A stretch of 64,000 bases of DNA from Blastocatellia bacterium (GTDB lineage: Bacteria; Acidobacteriota; Blastocatellia; HR10; J050), in contig JANWZE010000101.1 in NCBI GenBank assembly GCA_025054955.1, forward strand, positions 1 to 64,000, read 5' to 3'. Under the pieces are notes generated by a model. It ran no database searches. It saw only the letters and a list, made by a program, of their open reading frames with translations, and was not told the origin of the DNA. Below, piece after piece: positions 18,327 to 26,854 of this stretch. Position 1 is the stretch's first letter. Every line of letters starts with the position of its first letter. The position numbers were made by a program, and so were the translations under genes.

Positions 18327-19667
18327 ATGCTGACCAAACTACGAATTGTCAACTTTAAGTGTTTAGCCGATACTGGGGAGCTTGAGATTCGCCCACTGAC
18401 GTTTCTGGTTGGACCGAATTCGTCCGGTAAGAGTAGCCTTTTTCAGGCGCTCTTGGCGTTGCGTCAAACGGTGGATAGCGCCGATATTGAAAATCCACTG
18501 GCTGCTAATGATGGCTGGGTCAAGTTAGGGGGATATTCCGACTTCGTTCACCGACACGAAACGAACCGAAGACTTGAATTCTATTTGGACTTTTTCTGGC
18601 TTCTACCCGAGGAGCTACAAAAACTGTTTCCCACATGGCGTGTCACATCACAATCAGATTTCCGGCTTAGAGTCGCATTTCACTACGACCCCCAAACCAC
18701 ACAAGTGAAGTTAGCCGAAGGCGAACTGAGTGTGGCGCGGCCCGCTCAGTTTTCTCAACGGGTTAGGCTTCAGGATGTCCCCGAAGCGCACTATGAATGC
18801 CAGCTCAAATGGCCACAAGATGGAGACGAGAAGGAATGGAGATTCGAGACCGTACAACCAATCAAGTTTTATGGTTTTGCTGTATCGCCACAGCAGGTAC
18901 AAGAAGGGATGCTTGGACTTCTCTACTCCCAGATACTCTCTCTGGCGCTCCAGAATGAACTGCAAAACCTTTTGTATATCGGTCCTCTACGAGAGTATCC
19001 CCAACGGGTTTACGTAACGAGCGGACAGGTTCCTCAACATGTTGGTACCAGAGGTGAAAGAGCCGTAGAAGTGTTGTGGGCAGCCCATCGGACTGAACGA
19101 CTGAGCCAGCTGCTTAGACGAGTTCAGGACTGGGTTAAAGAGTTCGGTATCGCCTCGGGGCTTAAACTCAACCGACTCGGCAAGACAAATCATTACACGG
19201 TGGTGCTCATTGATCCGAACACCGGACTTGAGGTGAACTTAAGCGACGTCGGTTTTGGAGCATCGCAACTCGTGCCCATTATCGTAGGCTGCCTCTATGC
19301 ACCGTTAGGTTGTCTTTTGCTCATCGAGCAACCTGAGATTCACCTACATCCCAAAGCCCAAGCCCAATTGGGAGACTTATTCATAGAGGCAACACAGCAA
19401 AAAGACCGGCGAGTAATCATTGAAACGCACAGCGAACACATCCTAGCACGAGTGCGCCGTCGCATCGCGGAGGGGAAGATCGGACGAGAAGACGTAGCCA
19501 TTTACTATTTTCAACCAACTCCAAGAGGCTCTCAGGTTCGGGAAATCATGCTCAATAAGTATGGTCAGTACGAAGACTTTCCCGAGGGATTCTTCGAGGA
19601 GGATTTTGAGGAGGCTTTTGCCCACCTCCAGGCCATGCGCAACAAGATTAAAAAGGAGAGCCGCTAG
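18327..19667 (+). CDS. AAA15/DUF3696-type ABC-like ATPase, candidate defence sensor
   Basis: 446 residues. Walker A GPNSSGKS (29-36) follows the typical N-terminal RIVNFKCL strand. The ABC-like signature region LSDVGFGASQ, Walker B LLLIEQPEIHLHP (about 330-342) and the H-loop IIETHSEHIL (about 365-373) are all intact. The C-terminal tail matches the DUF3696 extension. Such AAA15/OLD-like ATPases are common sensor subunits in phage-defence modules with a toxic effector. GGGGAGGTGA precedes the ATG. A PIN-like gene starts three bases after the stop, so the two form one operon. Confidence 0.85.
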   Translation: MLTKLRIVNFKCLADTGELEIRPLTFLVGPNSSGKSSLFQALLALRQTVDSADIENPLAANDGWVKLGGYSDFVHRHETNRRLEFYLDFFWLLPEELQKLFPTWRVTSQSDFRLRVAFHYDPQTTQVKLAEGELSVARPAQFSQRVRLQDVPEAHYECQLKWPQDGDEKEWRFETVQPIKFYGFAVSPQQVQEGMLGLLYSQILSLALQNELQNLLYIGPLREYPQRVYVTSGQVPQHVGTRGERAVEVLWAAHRTERLSQLLRRVQDWVKEFGIASGLKLNRLGKTNHYTVVLIDPNTGLEVNLSDVGFGASQLVPIIVGCLYAPLGCLLLIEQPEIHLHPKAQAQLGDLFIEATQQKDRRVIIETHSEHILARVRRRIAEGKIGREDVAIYYFQPTPRGSQVREIMLNKYGQYEDFPEGFFEEDFEEAFAHLQAMRNKIKKESR

Positions 19668-19670
19668 CTT

Positions 19671-20132
19671 GTGGAGGAAAAAGAGTGGACGATTGATACC
19701 TATGTGCTTTATAAAGCCGCCGACGTTGAGTGGTCCGCCATTATGTTTCTTGGTAACGTGCGCAAGCGACATAAGGTAGCCTTTGACCTTGAAGCGCATA
19801 TCGAAATCGAGTACCGCACCTGCATCGAAACCACGCAAACGCAAAACAAGCCAGGCTCAGAACTGATCAAGAGATGGTTCGCAGACGTTGTCGCTAAGAA
19901 GGCTAGAATCTTTCATAGTGGGAAACTTCCTGTGAAGCACGAAAAGGCACTTCGCGAGCTTGGATTTGACGATGATGACTTGCCCTTCGTGGCCGTGTGT
20001 CGGCGAACAACATCGAGGCTGCTCGTCAGCGAAGACTCCGATTATACGGATGCAATAAAGGACTACCTCGTTCAGAAGATGGGTATCCGCGTCTTAACAA
20101 TTGCTGAGGCAGAGGAAGAATCTGCGCAATGA
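19671..20132 (+). CDS. PIN-like nuclease partner of the AAA15 ATPase
   Basis: 153 residues with the acidic layout of a PIN-domain nuclease: Asp9 in WTIDTYVLYKA, Glu45/Glu47 in AHIEIEY, Asp103 in DDLPFVAVC, and Asp122/Asp124 in LVSEDSDY followed by a final alpha/beta unit. PIN proteins are usually RNases and often act as toxins. The start is GTG, with AAGGAG at 19652-19657 inside the end of the ATPase gene, so translation is coupled. The pair resembles ATPase-plus-effector defence modules (as in PARIS), but the PIN effector and the pairing are inferred from sequence only. Confidence 0.7.
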   Translation: MEEKEWTIDTYVLYKAADVEWSAIMFLGNVRKRHKVAFDLEAHIEIEYRTCIETTQTQNKPGSELIKRWFADVVAKKARIFHSGKLPVKHEKALRELGFDDDDLPFVAVCRRTTSRLLVSEDSDYTDAIKDYLVQKMGIRVLTIAEAEEESAQ

Positions 20133-20280
20133 AGCCTTCTCACCATTCCAATGCGCGATCAGCTTGTTAATAGCGTGGGTTTGGCCAGCAGCTTCTTGAC
20201 CACGTGTTTTCAGCCAAAGCCGATTTATGCCGACCGCGGAGGAATCATCCTTATGCTATGGCACGCTACGAAGTCAGAAA

Positions 20281-20318
20281 AATGAAGCACAGGCAGGAAT
20301 GTCTGTGCCACATTCTCA
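20281..20318. repeat. GCACAGGC palindromic repeat, copy 1
   Basis: AATGAAGCACAGGCAGGAA followed by TGTCTGTGCCACATTCTCA forms an imperfect hairpin. Three related copies lie at about 29119, 35066 and 62248. This copy sits just downstream of the truncated end of the regulator gene (20352-21608, minus strand). Confidence 0.75.
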
Positions 20319-20351
20319 AGGGCATCCCGAATTTGCATTGCGCCCTCGGCA

Positions 20352-21608
20352 TCACACGATCACTTGTTTCCTGGCTTCTGCTGCGATTAGCTCAGTAGAT
20401 AAACCCGGCATGCCACGAACATGGCTGCGCCGGTCTTGAATGTAGGGAGGCAGATGAACGCTCTTGATATGACCCGTCTTGGCCAACAGCACGGCTCGCT
20501 CGATGGCGTTCTTCAGTTCACGCACGTTGCCCGGCCATGAGTAATCCTTCAAAATCTGGAGCGCCTCGTCCTCTAGCGTGTCTATGCTCAGGCCATATCG
20601 GTGATTGAACTCACTAATGAAGTGCTGCGCCAGTAGGAGAATGTCTTCATGACGGCCACGCAACGGTGGCAAGGTGATCGTAAAGACATTGAGGCTATAG
20701 TAAAGGTCCTCGCGCAACCGACCGATGTTGACGGCAGCCCGCGGGTCTTGAGAGGTCGTGGCTATCACCCGCACATCAACGACTCGGTCACAGTGGCCGC
20801 CTAGTCGGCGAATGCATCTCTCCTCCAACACTCGCAGCAGTTTCGATTGCAGCGCCAATGGCAGTTGCGTGATCTCAGCCAGTAACAGCGTGCCGCCGTC
20901 GGCTAGCTCAAAGCAGCCTGCACGAGCTGTTGCTGCGCCGGTCAATGCGCCTGACTCGTGACCAAAGATTTCGCTTTCCATCAGGTGGTCAGCGATGCCT
21001 GAGATGTTGAGCGAGATGAACGGTTCCTGCGCGCGTCGGCTCAGGTCATGGATCGTCCGCGCGACAAGCGCCTTGCCCGTGCCGCTCTCGCCGGTGATCA
21101 ACACAGGAGCATCGCTGCCTGCCGCCACTTCGATCAGATCGTACACCTCTCGCATGACCCGGCTCACACCGAGAAACTCACCGAATCTGGCCCGCGTGGT
21201 TGGTCGTGAAATCACGTTGCGCATCCGCCGACGTTGTTCAATCTGGTTACGCGCATTGTCCAGGATGACTTTCAGCTTGGCATAATCCAATGGCTTGGTC
21301 ATGAAATCCTGCGCTCCTTGCTTCATAGCTTGGACGGCCAGCTCCACGTTGGCGTAGGCTGTGATTAAAATCACAGAGCGTGGTCGTCCCGCCTTGAGAC
21401 AATGAAGCAGTTCCAGCCCTGATAAGTGCGGCATGACTACATCTGAGATGATGATGTCCGGATCATACGATTCAACCAGAAGGCGCGCCTGCAAACCATC
21501 GGCAGCGACACACGCATCGAAGCCCCATGCCTGCAAACGCATCTGCAAGACTTCGCGTATGGCGGCATCATCGTCAACGACTAAGATACGTATCGGGTCG
21601 GTCGCCAT
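20352..21608 (-). CDS. NtrC-like response regulator, degenerate and lacking its DNA-binding domain
   Basis: The N-terminal receiver domain is complete (VVDDDAA, phospho-acceptor in ISDVVMP, Thr in LITAY, Lys in MTKPLD). The sigma54-interaction AAA+ domain has Walker A GESGTGKA. Its GAFTGA loop reads GALTGA, and Walker B reads LLLAEI where LFLDEI is usual, so the key Asp is Ala (codon 20877-20879). The protein ends at AEARKQVIV right after the AAA+ lid, without the Fis-type helix-turn-helix. A GCACAGGC repeat lies just beyond the stop. An alternative start is TTG at 21629. It may be a decaying gene or a non-activating regulator. Confidence 0.8.
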   Translation of the reverse strand: MATDPIRILVVDDDAAIREVLQMRLQAWGFDACVAADGLQARLLVESYDPDIIISDVVMPHLSGLELLHCLKAGRPRSVILITAYANVELAVQAMKQGAQDFMTKPLDYAKLKVILDNARNQIEQRRRMRNVISRPTTRARFGEFLGVSRVMREVYDLIEVAAGSDAPVLITGESGTGKALVARTIHDLSRRAQEPFISLNISGIADHLMESEIFGHESGALTGAATARAGCFELADGGTLLLAEITQLPLALQSKLLRVLEERCIRRLGGHCDRVVDVRVIATTSQDPRAAVNIGRLREDLYYSLNVFTITLPPLRGRHEDILLLAQHFISEFNHRYGLSIDTLEDEALQILKDYSWPGNVRELKNAIERAVLLAKTGHIKSVHLPPYIQDRRSHVRGMPGLSTELIAAEARKQVIV

Positions 21609-21755
21609 CCTCTTGCACGCTCCCGTCAACTGACCAGGTCTTTGCTAGTGTAGCGCAAGCCTGCGCTGTCACGCTACTTTCTGGACACATTCACGCCCAA
21701 TGCGCTATGATGAGCCGCCCTAGCAAGAATTCCAAAATATATCGCGGAGGTTCAA

Positions 21756-22559
21756 ATGCTCAGAAAATATGCCGGGGTAGTTCTCGCGTTGAGCTCGATG
21801 CTCAGCCTCCTTATCGGCTGCGGCAGCGAGGTCTCCAAACAACAAACGGCGACGTCCACTGCGAGCCATGAGTCATCTAATAAAGCCGACAGCGCAACGC
21901 CCGGCACAGCCACGCCAGCCGCCAGCGCCGAGCAACCTGCCAAACAACCGGCCACGCCATCTACAACGAGCGACCAAATAACCGAGCAATACGCGGTGAT
22001 TAAAACTAACCTCGGCACCATCAAGCTCCGCCTGTTTCCAGACAAAGCGCCTAAGACAGTGGCCAACTTCGTTGGCTTGGCCGAAGGCACGAAAGAATGG
22101 AGAGACCCGCAAACCAACCAACTCGTCAAACGACCATACTATGACGGATTGATCTTTCATCGGGTTATACCAGGATTCATGATTCAAGGCGGCTGCCCGT
22201 TGGGCACGGGCACGGGCGATCCGGGCTATCAGTTCGAGGATGAATTTTCTCCCGATTTGAAATTCACCAAGCCGGGCCTGCTGGCGATGGCCAATCGTGG
22301 GCCGAACACCAACGGCAGTCAATTCTTCATCACGGTGGCGCCCACCCCCCACTTAAACAATCGCCACACGATTTTCGGCGAGGTCGTCGAAGGTATGGAC
22401 GTGGTGAACAAGATCGCTAACGTGACACGGGACTCACGCGACCGGCCTGTCACGCCGGTGACGATGCAAAAGGTCACGATTGAACGCGTGTCGGCCAAAC
22501 CTGCCGGCAAGCCACCAGTCGCGGATAAAACCAAGCCCACAGGAGGTGGCAGGCCATGA
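21756..22559 (+). CDS. Cyclophilin-type peptidyl-prolyl isomerase, lipoprotein
   Basis: 267 residues. The N-terminal signal ends in a lipobox LIGC (Cys22), so the protein should be lipid-anchored in the envelope. A low-complexity Ala/Thr/Pro/Ser linker (about 25-75) precedes a complete cyclophilin domain with [13 protein letters not shown] and [20 protein letters not shown], which carries the catalytic Arg and the Gln/Phe pocket residues. GGAGG precedes the ATG. It is the first of three tandem cyclophilins and overlaps the second by 4 bp. It probably folds exported proteins. Confidence 0.92.
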   Translation: MLRKYAGVVLALSSMLSLLIGCGSEVSKQQTATSTASHESSNKADSATPGTATPAASAEQPAKQPATPSTTSDQITEQYAVIKTNLGTIKLRLFPDKAPKTVANFVGLAEGTKEWRDPQTNQLVKRPYYDGLIFHRVIPGFMIQGGCPLGTGTGDPGYQFEDEFSPDLKFTKPGLLAMANRGPNTNGSQFFITVAPTPHLNNRHTIFGEVVEGMDVVNKIANVTRDSRDRPVTPVTMQKVTIERVSAKPAGKPPVADKTKPTGGGRP

Positions 22560-23236
22560 GCAAAGCACGACGCCGATCAGGGAGCCGCGGCGGACGATCC
22601 GCGCGCTCACGGCCGGCTGAGAGCACAACCAAAAGCACGCTGCGCCGTTGGTATCGAGGTCCACTTTTGTGGATATTCGTCGGAGTGCTGCTGATCGGCG
22701 GCATTGTCGCTGCCTATGTTCTCACTCGTCGTCCTCAATACGCTCTGATCGAAACCAGTATGGGCACGATCAAGTGTCAACTCTTCTGGGATAAAGCGCC
22801 GGAGACCGTGGCCAACTTCGTCGGCCTGGCTCAGGGCACCAAGGAGTGGACAGACCCAAAAACTGGCCAGAAGGTTAAACGACCCTTTTATGATGGGCTC
22901 ACATTTCACCGCGTCATTCCAGGATTCATGATCCAAGGCGGCTGTCCACTGGGCAATGGCACGGGTGATCCGGGTTATAAGTTCAAGGATGAGTTCGATC
23001 CCTCATTGCGCTTCGATCAGGTTGGCCGACTCGCTATGGCCAATTCTGGGCCGAATACCAACGGCAGTCAATTTTTTATCACCGTTGGAACGCCGACGCA
23101 TCTGAACAATCGTCACACAATTTTCGGTCAGGTCGTTGAAGGGCAGGACGTCGCTGAAAAAATCGCCAATGTCCCCCGCGATGGCAATGATAAGCCGCTC
23201 TCGCCGGTGACGATCAACCGCGTGAGCATTCAATAA
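22556..23236 (+). CDS. Cyclophilin-type peptidyl-prolyl isomerase, membrane-anchored
   Basis: 226 residues. A very basic N-terminus (about 1-35) and one hydrophobic helix (about 36-58, [20 protein letters not shown]) indicate a signal anchor with the cyclophilin domain outside the cytoplasm. The active-site motifs [13 protein letters not shown] and [10 protein letters not shown] are intact. The domain is very similar to the preceding lipoprotein, including the shared TKEWxDPxTxxxVKRP insertion, so the two arose by tandem duplication. The start overlaps the first cyclophilin's stop (ATGA). Confidence 0.92.
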   Translation: MSKARRRSGSRGGRSARSRPAESTTKSTLRRWYRGPLLWIFVGVLLIGGIVAAYVLTRRPQYALIETSMGTIKCQLFWDKAPETVANFVGLAQGTKEWTDPKTGQKVKRPFYDGLTFHRVIPGFMIQGGCPLGNGTGDPGYKFKDEFDPSLRFDQVGRLAMANSGPNTNGSQFFITVGTPTHLNNRHTIFGQVVEGQDVAEKIANVPRDGNDKPLSPVTINRVSIQ

Positions 23237-23250
23237 AAAACGGAGAGCTG

Positions 23251-23799
23251 ATGAGCGAAGCAAAAATCTATGCCATTTTTCAGACCAGTCGCGGGCGCAT
23301 CGTTTGTCAACTGTTCCCCCAGTATGCGCCTAAGACGGTGGCTAATTTTATCGGGCTCGCCCAAGGCGAAACCGAATGGACACATCCGCGCACACGACTC
23401 AAGACACGAGAGCCGTTTTATGACGGTCTGATCTTCCATCGGGTGATTGCTGATTTTATGATCCAGGGCGGCTGCCCGTTGGGTACAGGGTTCGGCGGGC
23501 CGGGCTATCAATTCGAGGACGAGTTCCATCAGGACTTGCGATTTGATCGGCCGGGGCGATTGGCAATGGCCAATTCAGGGCCCAATACAAATGGTAGCCA
23601 ATTTTTCATCACCCAGGTCGCCACGCCGTGGCTTGATAACCGCCATACGATCTTCGGCCAGGTTGTCGAAGGGCAGGATGTGGTCAATGCCATCGCGAGC
23701 GCGGAGACGACGGCACAGGATCGTCCGCTTGATCCGGTGGTGATTGAGAAAGTCACCATCGAGCGCGTCTTCACCGACGACTCGTGTGATCGTGAATGA
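23251..23799 (+). CDS. Cyclophilin-type peptidyl-prolyl isomerase, cytoplasmic
   Basis: 182 residues, essentially only the cyclophilin domain, with no signal sequence, so it is probably cytoplasmic. [13 protein letters not shown] and [20 protein letters not shown] carry the usual catalytic residues. ACGGAGAG lies just before the ATG, 14 bp after the second cyclophilin. Its 3' end overlaps the convergent NTF2-like gene by 29 bp. It completes a three-gene set whose members differ mainly in predicted location. Confidence 0.92.
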   Translation: MSEAKIYAIFQTSRGRIVCQLFPQYAPKTVANFIGLAQGETEWTHPRTRLKTREPFYDGLIFHRVIADFMIQGGCPLGTGFGGPGYQFEDEFHQDLRFDRPGRLAMANSGPNTNGSQFFITQVATPWLDNRHTIFGQVVEGQDVVNAIASAETTAQDRPLDPVVIEKVTIERVFTDDSCDRE

Positions 23800-24238
23800 T
23801 CTTCCAGCCGCGACCGGTCTTGCGCAGCACCAAGGTGAATAAGCCGCCTTGCTCTCCTGTCAAGGTGCGCAGTTGCCAGCCGCCTCGCACCAATGCGCTG
23901 TTTGGTCCTAGTAGCTGAATATCCAGATCAACGAATTCCAAGTGACCCATCTCGGCGCCTTCACTTTGATAGGATTTTCGATACCGGTCCAACGTCGCCT
24001 GCCAGCCACGTGTCTTGGAACCGCCGGAGAAAAATGTCAACTGCTCAGACGCCCAGTAACCGTCCATGAAGCCCTCTAAATCGCCGCGATTCCAAGCTTC
24101 TACTTGCGCGTTGAGCAGGGCGCGAATGGCAGCAACTTCCCCTTTGCCGGTGATCCGTTGTCCGTGAGCGGTCGTCGCTGCGCTGAGCGTCACAACCAGT
24201 ATCGCCACCAAGCTAGTCCTGTGTGTCTGCTGCTTCAT
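23771..24238 (-). CDS. Secreted NTF2-like (SnoaL/DUF4440) protein
   Basis: 155 residues with a signal peptide (hydrophobic about 8-22, cleavage likely after TTAHG). The NTF2-like cone fold follows: [21 protein letters not shown] then a C-terminal [20 protein letters not shown] strand, characteristic of DUF4440/SnoaL-like proteins. The ligand or activity is unknown. The gene converges on the third cyclophilin with a 29-bp overlap at their 3' ends. Confidence 0.8.
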   Translation of the reverse strand: MKQQTHRTSLVAILVVTLSAATTAHGQRITGKGEVAAIRALLNAQVEAWNRGDLEGFMDGYWASEQLTFFSGGSKTRGWQATLDRYRKSYQSEGAEMGHLEFVDLDIQLLGPNSALVRGGWQLRTLTGEQGGLFTLVLRKTGRGWKIIHDHTSRR

Positions 24239-24252
24239 GCTCAGCTCCTCAG

Positions 24253-24441
24253 CTATTTTTTGAACGACTGCCAGACCTGCTCTCGTTCAAGTTTGCGCAC
24301 GATTTCCAGCGCCTCCAGCATGTTCGATTTGACGACACTCCAGTCAGGATATGTCTGCGTATCAATCGCCATCTCGACTTCAACGAGGATGGGATGCAAT
24401 AACTGATGAAGCTTTTGTAGCTCGATTTTCAGCTTGGCCAT
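24253..24441 (-). CDS. Small hypothetical helical protein
   Basis: 62 residues, almost entirely helical and charged ([19 protein letters not shown]), with no recognised domain. The ATG at 24441 is preferred over the in-frame GTG at 24450 because GGAGGTGA lies just ahead of it. The good ribosome-binding site and compact position support a real gene. It lies 14 bp upstream of the NTF2-like gene on the same strand. Confidence 0.55.
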   Translation of the reverse strand: MAKLKIELQKLHQLLHPILVEVEMAIDTQTYPDWSVVKSNMLEALEIVRKLEREQVWQSFKK

Positions 24442-24540
24442 CTGCCTCACCTCCGATGTGTGTCCTTCGATGCGTGCCTTGCGTAGAGGAGAATCATAGC
24501 ATAGACGGCCTTGATCAGATCAGCAGGCGCACCAGCCTGT

Positions 24541-24642
24541 ACAAGCGTTGAGCCATTTTGCGCTCACTTGCTTGCTTGCGGCGTCCGAGTTCGGTATTAA
24601 GCAACCCTCCCACAAGCGTTGAGTGCACTTTGCGTTCACTTG
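24541..24642. repeat. Imperfect duplication spanning the trmD stop codon
   Basis: Two related blocks start with ACAAGCGTTGAG and end with TTTGCGYTCACTTG, at 24541-24570 and 24612-24642 (71-bp spacing). The second contains the trmD stop codon (24636-24638). This is one of several duplications in this window that include a stop codon. Confidence 0.65.
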
Positions 24643-25460
24643 TTTGGCGTAAGGTCTGAGGTCCGAGGTTTGAGGCCTGAAGTCTGAGGGCTGAAATCCG
24701 AGGACTGAATCTCGGTGTTTGAGGCCTGCTGCTTGATCTCTTCGAGCAAGGCGCGGTCAGCAGGGGTCAAATCAGCTTGAGCGAGCAAATCAGGTCGAAC
24801 GCGCCACGTCTTTTGCAGCGCCTGACGTCGCCGCCAGCGTTCAATCTCCTTGTGGTTTCCATTCAAGAGGACGTCGGGAACACGCATGCCGCGATACTCG
24901 GCCGGACGGGTGTAGTGAGGACAATCGAAAATGCCCTGAGTGAACGAGTCGTGAGAGGCGGATTGATCATGTCCCAGCGCGCCAGGTAATAGTCGCGTCA
25001 CGGCATCAACCACCACCATCGCTGGGAGCTCTCCGCCGGTCAGAATATAATCGCCAATGGAAATTTCGTCAGTGATCAGATGCTCGACCACCCGTTCATC
25101 AACCCCCTCATAGCGTCCACAAATCAGCACAAGATGCTCCATCCGGGCGAGTCGTTGAGCCTCTTGTTGGTTGAACGTTCGTCCCTGCGGCGAAAGCAAG
25201 ATGATGGCGCGCGCTTCAGTTTCCGGGCGATCTTGGCACAACTTCTCCACAGCCTGAAAAATCGGCTCCGGCTTGAACACCATGCCGGCGCCGCCGCCGA
25301 ATGGACGATCATCAACCATGTGGTGCTTGTCGGTTGTGAAGGCGCGCAGATCGTGAATGCGAATCTGGATAATGCCGTGTTCCTGCGCCCGCTTGAGAAT
25401 GCTGAAATCGAGCGGGCCACGGAACATCTCAGGAAAGATTGTCAAAATATCGAACAGCAT
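24636..25460 (-). CDS. trmD: tRNA (guanine-N1)-methyltransferase TrmD with repeat-derived C-terminal tail
   Basis: TrmD methylates G37 of tRNAs from S-adenosylmethionine and prevents frameshifting. The knotted SPOUT methyltransferase core is complete: LTIFPEMF start, [13 protein letters not shown] (about 110-122), [11 protein letters not shown] (about 132-142) and the C-terminal domain with RPAEYRG. The last 25 residues ([18 protein letters not shown]) are low-complexity and encoded by a GGTCTGAGG-type tandem repeat at 24651-24727, so they are probably non-native additions. It is last in the minus-strand series ffh-rpsP-khpA-rimM-trmD. Confidence 0.95.
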   Translation of the reverse strand: MLFDILTIFPEMFRGPLDFSILKRAQEHGIIQIRIHDLRAFTTDKHHMVDDRPFGGGAGMVFKPEPIFQAVEKLCQDRPETEARAIILLSPQGRTFNQQEAQRLARMEHLVLICGRYEGVDERVVEHLITDEISIGDYILTGGELPAMVVVDAVTRLLPGALGHDQSASHDSFTQGIFDCPHYTRPAEYRGMRVPDVLLNGNHKEIERWRRRQALQKTWRVRPDLLAQADLTPADRALLEEIKQQASNTEIQSSDFSPQTSGLKPRTSDLTPNK

Positions 25461-25549
25461 GGCAATGGTTGCAGCTCATGGGATCATTGATTCTGGTCAA
25501 TACCATCGTTGTGTCAACGAGCTTGGTGACGCCGTGAAGCCAGTGCGCT

Positions 25550-25603
25550 CGTTGAGTGGCCAATCATTGATTCAACCGTTGAGTGGCCAATCATTGATTC
25601 AAC
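25550..25603. repeat. Perfect 27-bp tandem duplication spanning the rimM stop codon
   Basis: Two identical 27-bp copies (CGTTGAGTGGCCAATCATTG plus ATTCAAC) occupy 25550-25576 and 25577-25603. The second includes the rimM stop codon at 25591-25593, so the duplication extends from the end of the gene into the spacer. Confidence 0.9.
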
Positions 25604-26160
25604 TCGAGTAATCCTTCAGGAGGGTCTACGATGATCTGCTGAGCAGCCACATCCACATGTGGGCAAATATCGCTGGCAAACGGGATGAGATACTCTCTGT
25701 CCGAGTCATGTCGAACCATCAGCAGCGGTGTTCCACCCGTTTCGATGACCTCTACGACACGTCCGAGCGTGGCGCCGTCGGCCAATTTCACCTGACAGCC
25801 GATCAGATGAAACTGAAAAAATGTGTCTTCCGGTAGAGCGACAAGCTCATTCTCGCTGACCATGACAAGGCTTCCCACCAATGGAGCAGCCTGCTCAATG
25901 GTGTCATAGCCGGTGAACTTCAAGATGATCCGGCCTTGGTGGAACCAGTGGTTCTCCAGACGAACCATCAGACGCTCTCCATCAGGCCGTTGCACCCACA
26001 GGTCAAGCAGGTGCGTGAACCGATCAGGAAAATCGGTCAACAGCTCGGCCTTAAGCTCTCCTCGCAAGCCGCGCGTCTTGGTGATGCGAGCGACGCTGAT
26101 CAACTGGCCCTGACACGTTGTTGACATGTTGGTGCCAGCGCGATCCTGTTGAGGTTTCAT
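25591..26160 (-). CDS. rimM: Ribosome maturation factor RimM
   Basis: RimM helps mature the 30S subunit head and binds ribosomal protein S19. The N-terminal RimM domain (SVARITKTRGLRGELKAELL) and the C-terminal PRC-barrel (GCQVKLADGATLGRVVEVI, then PFASDICPHVDV) are both present. Length is typical. A second in-frame ATG at 26127 could be the true start, just before the domain begins. It lies 6 bp after the KH-domain gene in the standard rpsP-khpA-rimM-trmD order. Confidence 0.93.
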   Translation of the reverse strand: MKPQQDRAGTNMSTTCQGQLISVARITKTRGLRGELKAELLTDFPDRFTHLLDLWVQRPDGERLMVRLENHWFHQGRIILKFTGYDTIEQAAPLVGSLVMVSENELVALPEDTFFQFHLIGCQVKLADGATLGRVVEVIETGGTPLLMVRHDSDREYLIPFASDICPHVDVAAQQIIVDPPEGLLELNQ

Positions 26161-26166
26161 GTGGGA

Positions 26167-26397
26167 CTACTCAATAATTTCCAACAACAGCCGCTTTTTC
26201 AGCTTCATCCCCGCCGCGTTCAAAATGGTACGGATGGCTCGGGCGGTGCGCCCCTGTTTGCCAATGACTTTGCCAAGGTCTTTCTGTGCGACGCGCAACT
26301 CTAACACCGTTGTGGCCTGACCCTCGACCTCTCTCACCTCAACTTGCTCCGGATAATCCACCAAGGCTTTCGCCATCATCTCGAGCAGCTCTTTCAT
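26167..26397 (-). CDS. khpA: KH-domain RNA-binding protein KhpA
   Basis: 76 residues. A single KH domain with the [18 protein letters not shown] motif, the GxxG loop that binds RNA. Proteins of this family (KhpA/YlqC) sit between rpsP and rimM in many bacteria and act in RNA regulation and cell-envelope growth. The ATG at 26397 is chosen because AAGGGGGG precedes it. The upstream in-frame extension (to 26490) has no family resemblance. Confidence 0.92.
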   Translation of the reverse strand: MKELLEMMAKALVDYPEQVEVREVEGQATTVLELRVAQKDLGKVIGKQGRTARAIRTILNAAGMKLKKRLLLEIIE

Positions 26398-26545
26398 AGC
26401 TCTGGCCCCCCTTAAGTTATCATCATGCATCTTGTCGTAAGCGTTCGTGCAGACCGGTCGAACTCTCGCTATCTGCTTCGCGCACTTCACACCATCGCTC
26501 GATCCTGTGCGGGGGGAGAAAGCCTGCCCAGTTGATGAGGAGAAA

Positions 26546-26791
26546 TTAACCGGTTGTCGCCGGCTGCCGCTTCAATAACCGACGGACTGTATCTGTTGGC
26601 TGAGCGCCATGCCGCAGCCAATACTCAACCCGCTCTCGGTCAATTTGAATTTCCGCCGGCTGCTTCACCGGGTCGTAGTAACCAACTGTGTCAACGAATC
26701 TCCCGTCCCGCCGAGACCGCTTTTCCGCAACAACAATACGATAAAACGGTCGCTTTTTTGCTCCCATCCTTGTCAATCTTATTGCTAACAA
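26546..26791 (-). CDS. rpsP: 30S ribosomal protein S16
   Basis: 81 residues, normal S16 length. The sequence opens with the family pattern [19 protein letters not shown], followed by [14 protein letters not shown] and a C-terminal VRRLLKR stretch. It assembles early into the 30S subunit. AGGAGGTTTAAG lies upstream of the start region. It sits between ffh and khpA, the standard position. Confidence 0.97.
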   Translation of the reverse strand: MLAIRLTRMGAKKRPFYRIVVAEKRSRRDGRFVDTVGYYDPVKQPAEIQIDRERVEYWLRHGAQPTDTVRRLLKRQPATTG

Positions 26792-26854
26792 TGCCTTAAA
26801 CCTCCTAGATTATATGCTGATCGTAAAAAAATTCCAATAACTTTTTTCGCCGGC

